Source of the DNA: Branchiostoma floridae
Lineage: Eukaryota; Chordata; Leptocardii; Amphioxiformes; Branchiostomatidae
Direction: 5' to 3'
NCBI RefSeq assembly: GCF_000003815.2
Contig: NC_049991.1
Location: forward strand, 5,235,302-5,299,301
Length of the DNA: 64,000 nucleotides
Positions within the stretch are counted from its first letter, which is position 1. The number at the start of each line of letters is the position of its first letter. The position numbers and the translations under genes are program-made. This document shows positions 1-11,750 of the stretch, piece by piece. The notes below the pieces were generated by a model. That model was not told the DNA's origin and made no database searches. It saw only the letters and a program-made list of their open reading frames with translations.

Positions 1-294
1 CAACTTGAGACAGAGAAAGATATTTGCATGAACGTTTCTAGGCCCAGGGTAACGGTCAACGGCGGTGCGTCGGCATTGTATTAGTCATTAGGGCTTTTAA
101 TTCACAACCGTTAAAATCTCGATGTTATGTCCTTATTTTTCTTACCAATATCTTGGCTTCACTCGGTTGAAAATAAGTACCTAGCTTTAGATGGGGACAA
201 TGGTGGTCCCGTGTTTGAGGGGTGCCACACGTCAAGCACGTTAAAGAACCCACCACACTTATCGAAAAGAGTAGGGGTCCTTCTCGGAGTAAAG

Positions 295-502
295 ACTGTA
301 AATGGCAAAATGCATGTAAGTTCGCGGGGATTTAATTTCGCGGTAGCGGGAAAAAGGACCTTTCGCGGTGGTTTAAAGTTCGCAGTAACACCATGCACTC
401 TTAGTCTTACTGTCATGGAAAATGTTCGCGGTGGCTGTACATTCGCGGTGAAGCGGCCACCGAAAAATCCGCGAACATTAAACCACCGCGAAAGTTTCTG
501 CC
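295..502. mobile_element. MITE copy A of the ACTGTAAATGC family
   Basis: The left end reads ACTGTAAATGG. The interior has several TTCGCGG/CCGCGAA motifs in both orientations, and the right side ends CCACCGCGAAAGTTTCTGC without the final ATTTACAGT. It matches three other copies in the window (7782, 16799, 24955), of which this is the most GC-preserved. Confidence 0.7.
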
Positions 503-2450
503 AGGATATGCAGCTTGTACTCTTTAGTACAAACCTGGTGTGTTACGCCATTAAGCTCTTTTCTGAGAAAGCAATAAGGTAAAAAAAAGGTACTTATCCG
601 GCACGTTTGCTTTACACGTGGTGTCTTCTTACCTACGAAAATCTCAAGAATCTATTCGAATTTCTCTCAAGTCTCCTTGTGAATGAATATCCGCCATACG
701 AGCTGCCAAATAAGCCACCTTAAGAGGAATACCGTTTCAAGACACGTCTTTCTTTGAAGACGATCCTTTCACCCTTAAGTGTTCGTGAGTGGTTTCAACG
801 TGGGGCTTTTACTAGTAATATAAAAATATATAGATATTTATATATATAGATATCCTTCACGATTCTTAGAAATAGATCTTTACACAGAATTCTTTTGAAA
901 ACTTGACTTCTAAATGTAGTCATAACATTGTGCTTAAGGACGTTGTCCTCAAGGATGACCCCCCTTAAGTGCTGTTTGCGCCCTGGGGTACGTTCAGGTA
1001 TTACCTTATAAAGTAATGCACTTTAGGCTTGGTATTGAACTGTATTCCTTGTAAGTACAGCTAAAATTAACCACTCATGGCCATGAATGGCGTAGTATAG
1101 AATTTCTATCATGCTAAAATAGATTTTCAAGTGTGCCTTTATACTGGGAATCACACGTGCTTATAAAAAAGATCTTTAAAACAATTGTGCTGTTAACGTG
1201 TCTCCCATAACTTTAAGTGTCATGTTGAAATTTTATGACAATGTTGTTGGAGAAATAGGATAAGATTGTTGATAAAAATTGTACAATTTGGTTGCTTCTC
1301 TTCTTCTTCAGTATTCCCTAGCCCCAATGGCCGGAATAAATTGTGACCAGTATAAATAAACGAATGAAAGTAACGGAGAGACATAAACAACTAAATTTGT
1401 GTGTGCACAAGACAGGACAAGTGCATGTAGTGAATCAGTAATACATGTATCTAGTACATATATACATGACGTGTGGGAATGGCTCAATGCAGCAGGGTCC
1501 TACCCAGCTCAGTTTTGAACTGGAAGAGTTCATTCCACTCTCTGATGGTCCGAGGGAAGAACGAGAGCCAGTTAGTAGTAGTTGGTCCTGCACACAATGC
1601 CAATGGCCTGCAATGTCTATGAGTGATTGGTGCATCAAGCTACCAGGACAATAATGATCATGTATAGTACATAAAATGACGTTGTTGATGATTTTGGTAT
1701 TTTTACTAGGACAGAATATTACCATTTCTAAGAAACTTTTACGAGTGCTTAATTGATGCCCAGTAACATGTTGAATGTGCTTGATTTCCATGCAAGCTTC
1801 ACACGTGCTTCATTTCTGGGAAACTTTAAATGTGCTTGGTCCTGCAAATATCTACTCATGCTCGTTTCCATAAAAACAAGTCTTTTCCACAGCCTAGGGA
1901 AACAAAACATAACATAACATGTGCTTGATTTCCATAAACAAGTCATTTACACATGCTTGAATTCCGGGAAAGCTTCGCATGCATTTATAGTGAAGATAAC
2001 AGATCTTTCTTTATGTACTGTCTTATGTACTTTGCCTGCATATATAGTTGAGATGACAGATCATTTGTTGTACTTATGCAACAACACCAGAAGAAAGGCT
2101 GTAAGACCACGCAATAGAAGATGCGATTTCATAAGGAACCTTTAAAGGTTAGACTTAAAGAACATGTGGAAAGGTTAAGAGCCCCCTGAGTTTTATGTCT
2201 GATTTGAGATAAAGCCTTATTAAAGGGCAGACCAGTGGGAATTATCAGTCACTTTTGCTTTAATCTGATTTCAAAACGAAGCTTTGTACAGAACACCACA
2301 CAAAATGGTGACTCTTGAGAACTCATACAATAATTTTAAGCTGCTCTTTGATACAATACACTAAAAAATCGGTCTGCAAATGCATAAATAAACACACAGT
2401 GTACGTATAAGCCCAATATGACATGTATCACAACATGTCAAACATACGGT
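503..2450. other. Intergenic region downstream of ERCC1
   Basis: No gene was recognised apart from the retrotransposon tail at 1484-1600. An AT-rich patch (TATA/AGATAT) lies at 820-855. Between 1770 and 1985 a loose repeat of TGTGCTTGATTTCC-like motifs about 30-60 bp apart suggests an old minisatellite. Confidence 0.4.
1484..1600 (-). mobile_element. Remnant of the C-terminus of a non-LTR retrotransposon reverse transcriptase
   Basis: On the minus strand one frame reads NWLSFFPRTIREWNELFQFK and ends at a stop at 1486-1484. The SFFPRTIREWN signature is typical of the extreme C-terminus of CR1/L2-like ORF2 proteins. Only the tail survives and it is degenerate. No gene function is expected. The family call is made from pattern memory. 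Confidence 0.5.
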
Positions 2451-2631
2451 TTCATAGTAGGTACAAAATTTTATTACTGGTACATCATTTTACAGTGTAA
2501 AGGCACCAAATTTGAATTCGATGCATTGACCATGATTCTTGTATAAATTCATCATTCATTTCCTTGAAACAGATCTTGTATGGCGAGTATTTTACGGTGA
2601 ACGAATAAAATTGTGAGATGATGTTCAAATC

Positions 2632-5600
2632 TTAAGTTTGTTCGGCTGGTTTAGGTTTCTTACTCCTCAGGAAGGGCTGGTGTAGGGCGTCATAAACTCT
2701 CTTGGCCTGGGGAACAACAGATGATGTCAAATAAGGAATAGAAATCATCCATCCATCCATCCATCCATCCATCCATCCATCCATCCATCCATCCATCCAT
2801 CNNNNNNNNNNNNNNNNNNNNNNNNNNNNNNNNNNNNNNNNNNNNNNNNNNNNNNNNNNNNNNNNNNNNNNNNNNNNNNNNNNNNNNNNNNNNNNNNNNN
2901 NCATCCATCCATCCATCCATCCATCCATCCATCCATCCATCCATCCATCCATCCATCCATCCATCCAGCGACATCCGTCCATCCATCCATCCATCCATCC
3001 ATCCATCCATCCATCCATCCATCCATCCATCCATCCATCCATCCATCCATCCATCCATCCATCCATCCATTCACTCACTAATTCATGCACGCACACACTC
3101 ATTCATTCATTCATTCATTCATTCATTCATTCATTCATTCATTCATTCATTCAATCAACTGAAAAATATTCAAATCATTCAAGAAGGAATGCCAAATTAT
3201 TTATGAAGCAATAATGTGACCTACAACATTATTGACAACAAGTCAGAAGATTGAAATACATGTACGATGAAAATAACTATCATGATTATGACAGAAATTT
3301 AAATGAAAGTTGACTAAATGATTGTGTACCTTCTGTGGTCCAAACCCAGGACAAAGAGCCAGGTCTTCTTTGGACGCTTTTATTATCCCTTCTATAGACT
3401 GCAAGAAAATTGGCATATTTTCAATCATTGTAAAATTTACATATCTTATACATATTATGAAATTCCAACATCTACTTAAAATATACTGCAATGTAAATTT
3501 CATATACTGTTTTTGTATATAATCTTTATTCTTGCTCACCATGGTGTAGCATTTGTCAGTTTAGAATATTTGTGTTGACTGTATCATATAATACATTTAT
3601 AGTAGATATAGATCACTCTATTGACAGAAGCCCCAATCACGATTCTAAGCAGGTACAAGGGCAATTTCCCATTCCTAAACTGTATGTCAATCTATTGACC
3701 TAAGTTGACAATCACAAATCAAAGTTAAAAAGTCAGCCTTTTAAAGGAATATCTTCACATTTACAGTCTCCGATAAAGATATCTATCCCAATCAGTGACT
3801 CTACCAGATTGCAATGTCTACCCTTACACAGGGCTTTAGCTAGCGTTCGTTTTTCCATCAATTGACAGAAATTTGCTGCCTGAGACGGAATTTTTTTAAA
3901 CAAATTCGTCAACCTTGACGGACAAAAATTCTTGGTGGAAGCTACAGGCGGCTTGGGGACGCTGTCCACGGTCGGAAAGCCACACACTGTTTGTTTTGCT
4001 ATTGTTATGATTGTTGACCTAGTGTGTCGGCGCCCTTTTGCATACGGTAATCTCATTAAAAACCAGTTTTTCAAGGTCTCAGTTCCGTCTTTCTAACTTA
4101 ATTTTCGCGAGTTTCGCGACAATGGGAATCGGCTGACGGAAAAAAATTTCGAGCTGGCTAGAGCCCCGACATGTACATTGTGTATTATGTATATGAAGCT
4201 TGCTGCCTCCAAAGAAGAAACCTATTGTATTGTACATAGAAACATAAGATAGACAAATAGAATGGACATTTCTTTTTAGGTTACTAGTGTCACATCTATG
4301 TATCAGTCTATACTCTATAGACTAATGTACCTTCATTTACGTTATCATATCTACATTATCCTTTTCCAATTAGCCTATGGACATGAGTTTGCAAATAAAG
4401 TTAATATGTACTTACCCTGAATGTTGTAACAAGTGTGGACACATCGGTCTTGTTCACCGATCGGATGGTGGTCAGAAAATCTGTCGCCTGTAACATGTGT
4501 ACTTGTTATCTGTAGGTCCTCACTGATGTATACAAAAATCATCTACAAATACACGTACAAGGCAGTCAACAATCTCATTGCACAGCATACTTAAAAAAAA
4601 AAAAACATTACAAGAGGTCACAACCAGCGCTTCCACACCTTAACATGCAAAGCCGAAACACACAGGGCAAGCTACTTCACCCGCACAGTTATAGAGTGGA
4701 ATAGCCTGCCTGAACATCTGGTAGATGCCACTTCCATAGAACATTTCAAAGCCGGGGTAGCCAAGCATTATGGCTACCCTAGCTCTGCCCAGCTGTAAGA
4801 CCCAGTCATGCCCTATAGCAAGATAACTTGTACAGCACAGCAGCGTTATTTTTGTTTGTTGAATGGATTCGTTCTCCACTTCACTATTTCGTCTCACCAC
4901 CACCGGTTTGCTAGGGCATCCTCACTCCCCTGGGCACAAAGTCCCGCGAGGGGCATTGCCCAGTATTACGTAGATGTAGATGTACACTTAAACAAATCTA
5001 CAATGAAAATCAGCCAAATTCAGTATAACTACTGTTTGGCGCAACTCACCAGCTTAGCAGGAAAGCAGCGCAACAGCAGCTGGTTACAATACACTAAACG
5101 ACCTAACCTTTGCACATCTGACTGCAGATGTTGTAAGAAGCCATCTAGTGAAGATGCTGCTAATGTATAAAGTATTATCAAAAAGAGTAGTGGTCTAATC
5201 CAGTTCAAGCTAAAGGGTTCAAGTTCCAGTCCAACAAACTTGGTATCATGAGCAGTCAATTTTGAGCAGTCAAATCTTACAGTCCAGTATTAAACAGGTC
5301 ATAGTTCAGTACAAAACTGGTTTGATACGTCTAAAGGCAGTTCAACAGTTCTGCAACACAAACAAACAATCAAGTCACCTTTGAGAGGTAGTCCTTGTCA
5401 GTTTTCTCCTTGATCAGATCTGCAGGTTTGCTTTCGTAAGCCTTGTATGTCTCCAAATACTTCCCTGCCTCTTCTGCACTGTGAGTAAAAAAGCATGATT
5501 GTAAAGCTATCTGCAGTTCTATCATTGGATCAAAAGGGGGAGCTACTAAATTCTACCATGTAACTGACCTTCAACACAAACTGGCCACTGACGTTTAGGC

Positions 5601-8600
5601 CATAGATTTGATTATTTGGATGACATTCCCACATGAATCTATTTTTGGCCGTTTCCATAAAAACAAAAGTTTCCTACCGTACTGTAAAGCATACAAATCA
5701 GATTTTTCCCTTGAGTGAGATCTTGATATGCTTGTTTACAGTAACTTTTTACAGTCATGACATGAAGCAATGGTTAACATAGCAAGATAGAGGCAATGAT
5801 AAGAATTCCATTGCTGGAAGTAAAAATGCACATAAAAGTGACTTTTGAAAAATTGGTTCGGGCAAGTAAATGTTCTATGTGCTTGTCCGATAGAACAAGT
5901 GAATTTTAGAAAACTTGTCCAACTCTGAACAGTCATGTAGAAAAAGAATTCTTAATCTTTTTTTAAGATATCCATGTTAAGGACTTTGCTATCTTAACAT
6001 ATGACTTACATAGGTGCTTACCTCCAAGCTAAAATAAGAGTACAATCTGCCAGGATACACATCTTTGCCAGCTCCTTTAATGAGTGATGAGGGTCAGCCT
6101 GTGATAAGAAAGAAAACATTACAAGTCAATAAAATGCTTATTTCTCTATCACAATAAAAGTGCTGGTAGTGTCTGTAGCCTCTTAAGTGTCCATAACACC
6201 TATAAGTGTACTATCCGTACCCCCGGTAGTGTCCGTACCTCTTGTAGTCTCTGTATACCCCTAGTAGTGTCCGTACCACTTGTAGTGTCCATACCGCTAG
6301 TAGTGTCCGTACCACTTGTAGTGTCCATACCGCTAGTAGTGTTCGTACCCCTAGTAGTGTCAGTACCCCTTGTAGCGTACGTACCCCTTGTAGTGTCTGT
6401 ACCCCTTGTAGTGTCCACACTTCAGTAATGTTCGTACCCCTAGTAATGTCTGTGCCACCAGTAGTGACTGTATGCCCAGTTGTGTCCGTACCCCCGGTAG
6501 TGTCCGTACCCCCGGTAGGGTCCGTACCCCCAGAAGTGTCCGAACCCCTGTAGTGTCCGTACCCCCAGAAGTGTCCGAACCCCTGTAGTGTCCGTACCCC
6601 TTGTAGTGACCGTACCCCTTGTAGTGACCGTACCCCTTGTAGTGACCATAGCCCTTGTAGTGACCGTACCCCATGTAGTGTCCGTACCCCTCGTAGTGAC
6701 CGTACCCCTTGTAGTGACCGTACCCCTTGTAGTGTCTGTACCCCTTGTAGTGTCCGTACCCCCAGTAGTGTCCGTACCCCCTGTGGTGTCTGTACCCCTT
6801 GTAGTGTCCGTACCCCCAGTAGTGTCTGTACCCACTGTAGTGTCCGTACCCCTTGTAGTGACCGTACCCCCTGTAGTGTCCATACCCCGAGCAGTGTCCG
6901 TACCTCATTAGGCTTAATGTATGTATGAACACTCATATCGAACTGGGTTGAAAACTTCCTCCTCTGTATGATCAACTGAACTGCACATACTCTACTACTC
7001 ACCACGTCCACCTGTACCAGCAGTATCCTGAGCATGTAGCTGCGGCCCAGCTGCTGCAGTCGGTCCTGGATGTAATTCGGGTGCAGGTGGTGGTACCGCA
7101 AACTGTGGAATGGCACATATGTCACTACACACAATATGGAAAGCAAGGTAGCATGTGTTCCACAAGGAATAGTCCTTGGACTAAATCTCTTCTTCTTTCA
7201 TTTTTTAAAGCACAAAAAGTAGACAAAACTACTTCTGATACTTTTACTGTTAACTGTTACAGTGATAAAAAGAGCTTACTTATAATATGATGTCTTTATG
7301 CTTATAATCATGAATGTACTATTTTGCAGACAACACGAGCATTAAGTTAAGCTATACACTTACTTCTTTGAATATTTCTCAAGACTTTTTTTGAGAGACA
7401 AACACATTTTATACATCCAAAATACTGCACTATTAATAGATACTGCAGTGAGGGTCTCATCATGCAGAGCTATGGACCAATTAGATTACTTCATTCAAGT
7501 AAAATGCAAAATAAACAACAGCATAAGAATGGCTATAAAACTAATAAGGTTGCCCATTGGTGCAAAATTGGGGAAAATCTAAAAACCTTACCTTAGGAAC
7601 AATGCGCAAGAAGTCTTTCCTAAGACGTAGTCTGGAATGACATCTCCAAACTCCCAGGCAACATTTCTGATATTCTTGATGACTGGGTTCCCTTTCTAGG
7701 TTATGATATCATAAAAAAAGATAATGATAACTTTCATATCAGTCTGGTAGATTACTCATTGTATTAATGTATATAATGTACTACTGTAAATGCATTTAAC
7801 TTTTTTTAAAATTTTAAGTTCGCTGTGGTTTTAAGTTTGCGGTAGCAACATGCACTGTAGTCTCCTACTGCTATGGAACAATGTTCGTGGTGGTTTCAAA
7901 TTCTGCACAAACATTAAACCACCGCGAAAGTTTCTGCATTTACAGTATTTCCGATACACCTTTTGACACATGCATGTACAATTAAAACTAATTCAAATTA
8001 ATACTACCTTTGAAAAGTACAAATAAGTTATGTACATATGTCATAACACTACTTGCAAACATGGCTTGTATAGATCATGGTCTACAGTACAAGGGGAAAT
8101 TTATGCAGATAAAATCGTAACTTTGCAAATATGCATAAAACTCACCTGTCTTGGATTGATAACAATACTGTTCAACTTCGTTGTTCTCGGCACAGCAGGT
8201 CCTCTGAAAAACAAAACAATAAAAAAAATCATCTTTTATAATCACTTCCTGCACTAAAACAGAAAACAAGAATTATATGAATAGATGAAAGTATTCTCTT
8301 GAAAAAAAAGTCACATATTAGGTACTGTTGCTCTTAACAACTATTGTGAAATGTACAAACATTTCAAAATTTAGTCCTTACAAACTGTGCATACAATGAA
8401 CTAACAGGTTAACCCCTGTGGCATCGTCAAAAAAAGCTCTTACGCCTTTGCAGCAGCGCCCCCTACGTTGCAGTGCTCTCCCTCAGGAAGACCAAAAACA
8501 TCCAGAAATGTAGACCCAGTCCTACTTCTGGCATTAGGACCACTGCTACTACCGCCGGCCAGCATGGTACCACCTAAACTGTCCCTGGCGTCAATACCGG

Positions 8601-9645
8601 TAAAACTCTTGGAATCATTGCTTGTTGATGGTACTGCGTCATATTTCGCCACCTTCGACGCTTGTGGTTGGCCACTTGTTGAAGGACCATCTGAAGTGAT
8701 TTTGCTTGCGAGATTTGCAGCCGAAATATTATGTTGGTTTCTGTTTGTGACACCATTGGAAACACTTCTTTCTTGCTGTGCTGAAGTTGTTGTAACAAAG
8801 GATTTGGAAGTTCTAGAAACGTTGCCCTTTGATGTGTCGCCTGTAGAACTGAGCGTGGTTGTAATAGTGGTCGCAGCATGTTTGTTGTTGGCAGTTATAG
8901 GCCCCTTTCTGGATGCTCCAACTGTCTTTCCAGCTTTAAACAAGGACCTAACCTAAAGAGAAAGAAGCATTCCAGTGCACGTGAGGAACATGTATGTATA
9001 AAATATAAATGTATCAGCCTTCAGGTGAAAAATGCTGACTATTTTTAGTCATATCTATTATACAGTAACAAATACAAATGTATAGGACATATTAATTATG
9101 AATACGTGTAATGCATATCGACCACGTTAAACAGCCTCATTACTCAACACATTGGGTACCTGCCTATGGCACTGGCTGCAAATACACCCGATATTATTAT
9201 TATTATTATTATTATATCAAACTCCTTGAATTCAATCTCATTTGTAAAAATATTTATGTTTGAAGTTTTGCTCCATATCTAAGTTTTCCTTTTCCAAATA
9301 TCATTGGCCTGTTACATTATATAAAACAAATAAATATTGTTACCTTATATGCATGATTACTTCAATCTATTGTTGTGATATATCTACAAAGTTGTTGTCT
9401 CTGTATACTAGTATTATTCCTACATACATGTATGGGGCGGGGGTATACCCCTTCCCCCCTCCATGCAAGCAGTAATATTGCCTTTTTCGTTAAGAAAAGT
9501 CATTTTTCTTACTGCAAGGCATACAGCTATATTTCAAACCTCTAAACTACTGTTGACTAAATCATAAAAACATTACCGGTCCGCTAGTATCATCGTAAAC
9601 GTCGTCTAAATTTGGAATGTTGAATTTCTTCCCGCGGTCAGCCAT
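2632..9645 (-). CDS. ERCC1: ERCC1, structure-specific endonuclease non-catalytic subunit (10 coding exons)
   Basis: ERCC1 partners XPF and positions it for the 5' incision in nucleotide excision repair and for crosslink repair in the nucleus. Coding exons (minus strand): 9645-9577, 8952-8444, 8203-8146, 7695-7592, 7102-7003, 6098-6022, 5478-5379, 4487-4416, 3398-3330, 2706-2632. Phases join cleanly to 410 aa plus stop. The conserved part starts near residue 204 (NSIVINPRQ), followed by [68 protein letters not shown] and the tandem helix-hairpin-helix tail ([20 protein letters not shown]). Human ERCC1 has 297 aa. The extra length comes from exon 2, a Ser/Thr/Asn-rich stretch of about 170 residues with no recognised domain. 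The start ATG has context AAGATGG. A possible poly(A) signal AATAAA lies at 2475-2470. Introns hold a microsatellite with an assembly gap, an 18 bp minisatellite and a retrotransposon tail. Identity is very secure; exon edges rest on consensus splice sites. Confidence 0.95.
2746..3150. repeat. (ATCC)n and (ATTC)n microsatellite containing a 100-N gap, ERCC1 intron 9
   Basis: Perfect ATCC repeats run from about 2746 to 3071, interrupted by N at 2802-2901 and one CAGCGACATCCGT variant. ATTC repeats follow to about 3150. The open frames of alternating Trp-Met-Asp-Gly are artefacts of the tetranucleotide. The gap of exactly 100 N suggests a placeholder of unknown true length. Confidence 0.95.
4613..4985 (+). 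mobile_element. 3' end of a CR1/L2-like non-LTR retrotransposon, in ERCC1 intron 7
   Basis: A frame from 4613 to the stop at 4796-4798 reads [15 protein letters not shown], then [20 protein letters not shown] and [10 protein letters not shown], the typical C-terminal end of CR1/L2-type reverse transcriptases (RxxFFTxRVIxxWNSLP). About 190 bp of 3' UTR follows and ends in a TAGATGTAGATGTA-like short-repeat tail. It is truncated at the 5' side after a poly-A run. It is antisense to ERCC1. Confidence 0.75.
6165..6905. repeat. 18 bp minisatellite (GTAGTGTCCGTACCCCTT), about 41 units, ERCC1 intron 5
   Basis: The unit GTAGTGTCCGTACCCCTT and close variants repeat through about 740 bp. Because 18 is a multiple of three, several frames on both strands stay open (for example repeated VRTLQG). 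These are not genes. The array lies between ERCC1 exons 5 and 6, about 70 bp from exon 6. Confidence 0.95.
7782..7947. mobile_element. MITE copy B of the TACTGTAAATGCA family, in ERCC1 intron 3
   Basis: Terminal inverted repeats are TACTGTAAATGCA and TGCATTTACAGTA, with a TA at each end as expected for a TA target. The interior keeps the GTGGTTTTAAGTTTGCGGTAG and CCACCGCGAAAGTTTCTGCA modules. No coding capacity. Confidence 0.8.
9119..9217 (+). mobile_element. 3' fragment of a 5S-rRNA-type SINE, in ERCC1 intron 1
   Basis: The sequence GCCTCATTACTCAACACATT and onward to ATACACCCGATATTATTATT is nearly identical to the reverse complement of 10110-10190, the tail of the longer element. It ends in (ATT)n, the family's 3' tail. 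The 5S-like head is absent. Confidence 0.8.
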
Positions 9646-11750
9646 CTTGATTTACGTCATTAGGTCAAAGTTCACGAGCAGAGGTTCCTCCTTGGTTCGT
9701 GACGTCAAAGACATGACGTCACTAGCTAGCAGGTGTTTGACGCCGGTTGGAAGTCTGCCAGATTGTACCTTACATTACATACTACAAAGTTGTACTCTAA
9801 AGACGTCTTTGTTTCCGTAGAAATTGCATTTTTTTTTAGTTGTTAACTAAATTCCATGCACAGAATTTGCAGTGCTATCATTGAGAGAAGGGTCAGAGAA
9901 CAATTGCAAATGTACGAATTTGCAGAAATGTAATAACTTTGGTAACTTTTGATATTTCTTATGAGCGCACATAATTTAACGCTCTTATAATTCCTGGAAG
10001 CTGTTGTATAGCCTTGTATATGCATTATCTGGTAATATGCCCTCCCAAAAGTACCATTTCATCCTGCACGTGACAAAACTTTTGTAAGGTTATAATCAGA
10101 GATTATAATAATAATATCGGGTGTATTTGCAGCCAGTGCCATAGGCAGGTACCCAATGTGTTGAGTAATGAGGCTGTTTTAACGTGGTCGAGGCACCTCC
10201 TCGAGCACGGGACCCCCGTTTTACGTCCCTCCCGGAAGACGATTTCGTGGAAAGCTTCGTGAGGCTACAGCAATCCGGACGTCCTTGGTTGGTCTCCCAT
10301 CCAAGCACTGTCCGGACCGCGCGTTGCTTAACTTCCGAGATCGAGGGATCGGGTGTACCAACGCGCCACGCGGCCGTAGCAACTAACAAATGCAGTGTAT
10401 GGCCAAGGAGGTATCAAAACCTCGAGCTCCTTGGTATGGCGTAACACTAAGTACTTTTGCAGTATTGACTAGATAGCTGGCGATGAATTTGAAGAAAAAA
10501 GTTATAAAAAAAAGTAACTGACTGATATGATACTATTGGAAGGAAATCTGTGTGTGTGCATGAGCGCGAGTACGTATGTACATTTTGTGTACATGTGATG
10601 GACGGCCACTCTCACGAGTATGGCAAGTCTGTGTGTACATGTATGTGTGTGCACGCGCGTGTAATATGTTAACGTTATGTGTGCAGGTGCGTGTCATGAT
10701 GTGTGTGTGTGCGTGTGTGCGTGCGTCCGTGTTGTACTAGTACATGTACCGGAAAATACCATTGCTGTTTCAAATAATTTGTCGCATCACGAGCGTTTAA
10801 TCCATTTCAGACCCCCACGGGAAAAATACACGCGTAGTTTTCTGACAGCTACACCGAACACTGATTGCTTTGCTGGATCTTCCTTTCCCAGCTGAACAAA
10901 GCTTAAACGCATGAACACAACCGAACATACCGGCGACAAGAAAATAGCCCAAGAGAAGACGCCATGTTATACATTAATGACTTCTTTTCTTGCTGTGCTA
11001 AATCGTGTTTATAATGCTGCAATTCGTTCCTCATAAAATGGGACTTTCGTCAATTAAGCCAAGACGACTTAGTCTGGAGCGAAACGTTAACGTTCTAAGA
11101 TTTGGGTCATGCTTATGACAACCGCTTCGCTTCTTATACACAACGGGCCAAAGGATCGTCTGATTACGTATTGATTGCTTTCAGGGACGGCTCAGAAACG
11201 ACTTCGGGGTATGGAGTAGAAACCGTCTAGGACCCCTTTCTTGTGTATAAATGGATTACTACCAAAGAATGCACGTTTAATGTAGTTATACATTACGTTT
11301 AGAAAAGGGGCTTTCTTTTTTTTCGTTATTTCATTACCTCTGCATTTCGTCCGTTGATTACGATTGGATCTCCCCTATTATGGCATAAGCAGTGACCTTA
11401 TTACGCATAGGAACTGATCTAATTGCAATTCTTAACGGTATACGATCGGAAGACAAGATAGCCTTGGGCGTGGGTTTAGTCCGTTTCTATGCTGTATATG
11501 GCGCTAGAAAGATTGTACAATGTCTATGTCAAAATGTCTATCTTAGTAACTACAGTGTACAAATACGATCATTTAAAACTACAACTTCCTATATACATAA
11601 AAATGTTAAGAAAGCGTTTTTCGTCCAGAAAACCGTTATGGTCGCTTGGGATTCAAAAGGATGATTGAAAGAATCCGATTGGTCAATATTTGATGAACAA
11701 CACAGTGAAAGACACACTAAGCTAGACACGACCTAAATCAAATTGACCTT
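9646..11750. other. Spacer between the ERCC1 5' end and the AEBP2 3' end
   Basis: Apart from the SINE at 10100-10388 no gene was recognised. A TG/CA-rich stretch with GTGTGCGTG motifs lies at about 10545-10735. The ERCC1 promoter must be just above 9645, where TGACGTCA-like motifs occur (GTGACGTCAAAG and ATGACGTCACT at about 9699-9724), resembling CRE/ATF sites. Confidence 0.5.
10100..10388 (-). mobile_element. Full-length-looking SINE with a 5S rRNA-derived head
   Basis: Read on the minus strand, the head contains CGATCTCGGAAGTTAAGCAA and GTGCTTGGATGGGAGACC, then GTCCGGATTGCTGTAGCCT. These are the internal promoter region and 3' part of 5S rRNA. A unique body and an (ATT)n tail follow at about 10100. 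A true 5S gene would end after about 120 bp and lack the body, so a SINE3-type retroposon is the better call. Polymerase III transcription is expected for the family. Confidence 0.8.

Noticed and set aside
2632-3102. Frame encoding repeated Trp-Met-Asp-Gly joined to ERCC1 sequence
   Set aside because: The repeat is intronic (ATCC)n with N; ERCC1 exon 10 begins at a clear acceptor at 2706.
6211-7146. Minus-strand open frame of about 310 codons, and overlapping frames in the same area
   Set aside because: They are produced by the 18 bp minisatellite, stay open in several frames on both strands, and lie between splice-defined ERCC1 exons; only the first part overlaps real exon 5.
8468-8956. 162-codon plus-strand frame
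   Set aside because: Antisense of ERCC1 exon 2 low-complexity region.
10180-10388. A functional 5S rRNA gene on the minus strand
   Set aside because: The 5S-like part is diverged and continues into a body with an (ATT)n tail shared by a second copy, which fits a SINE.
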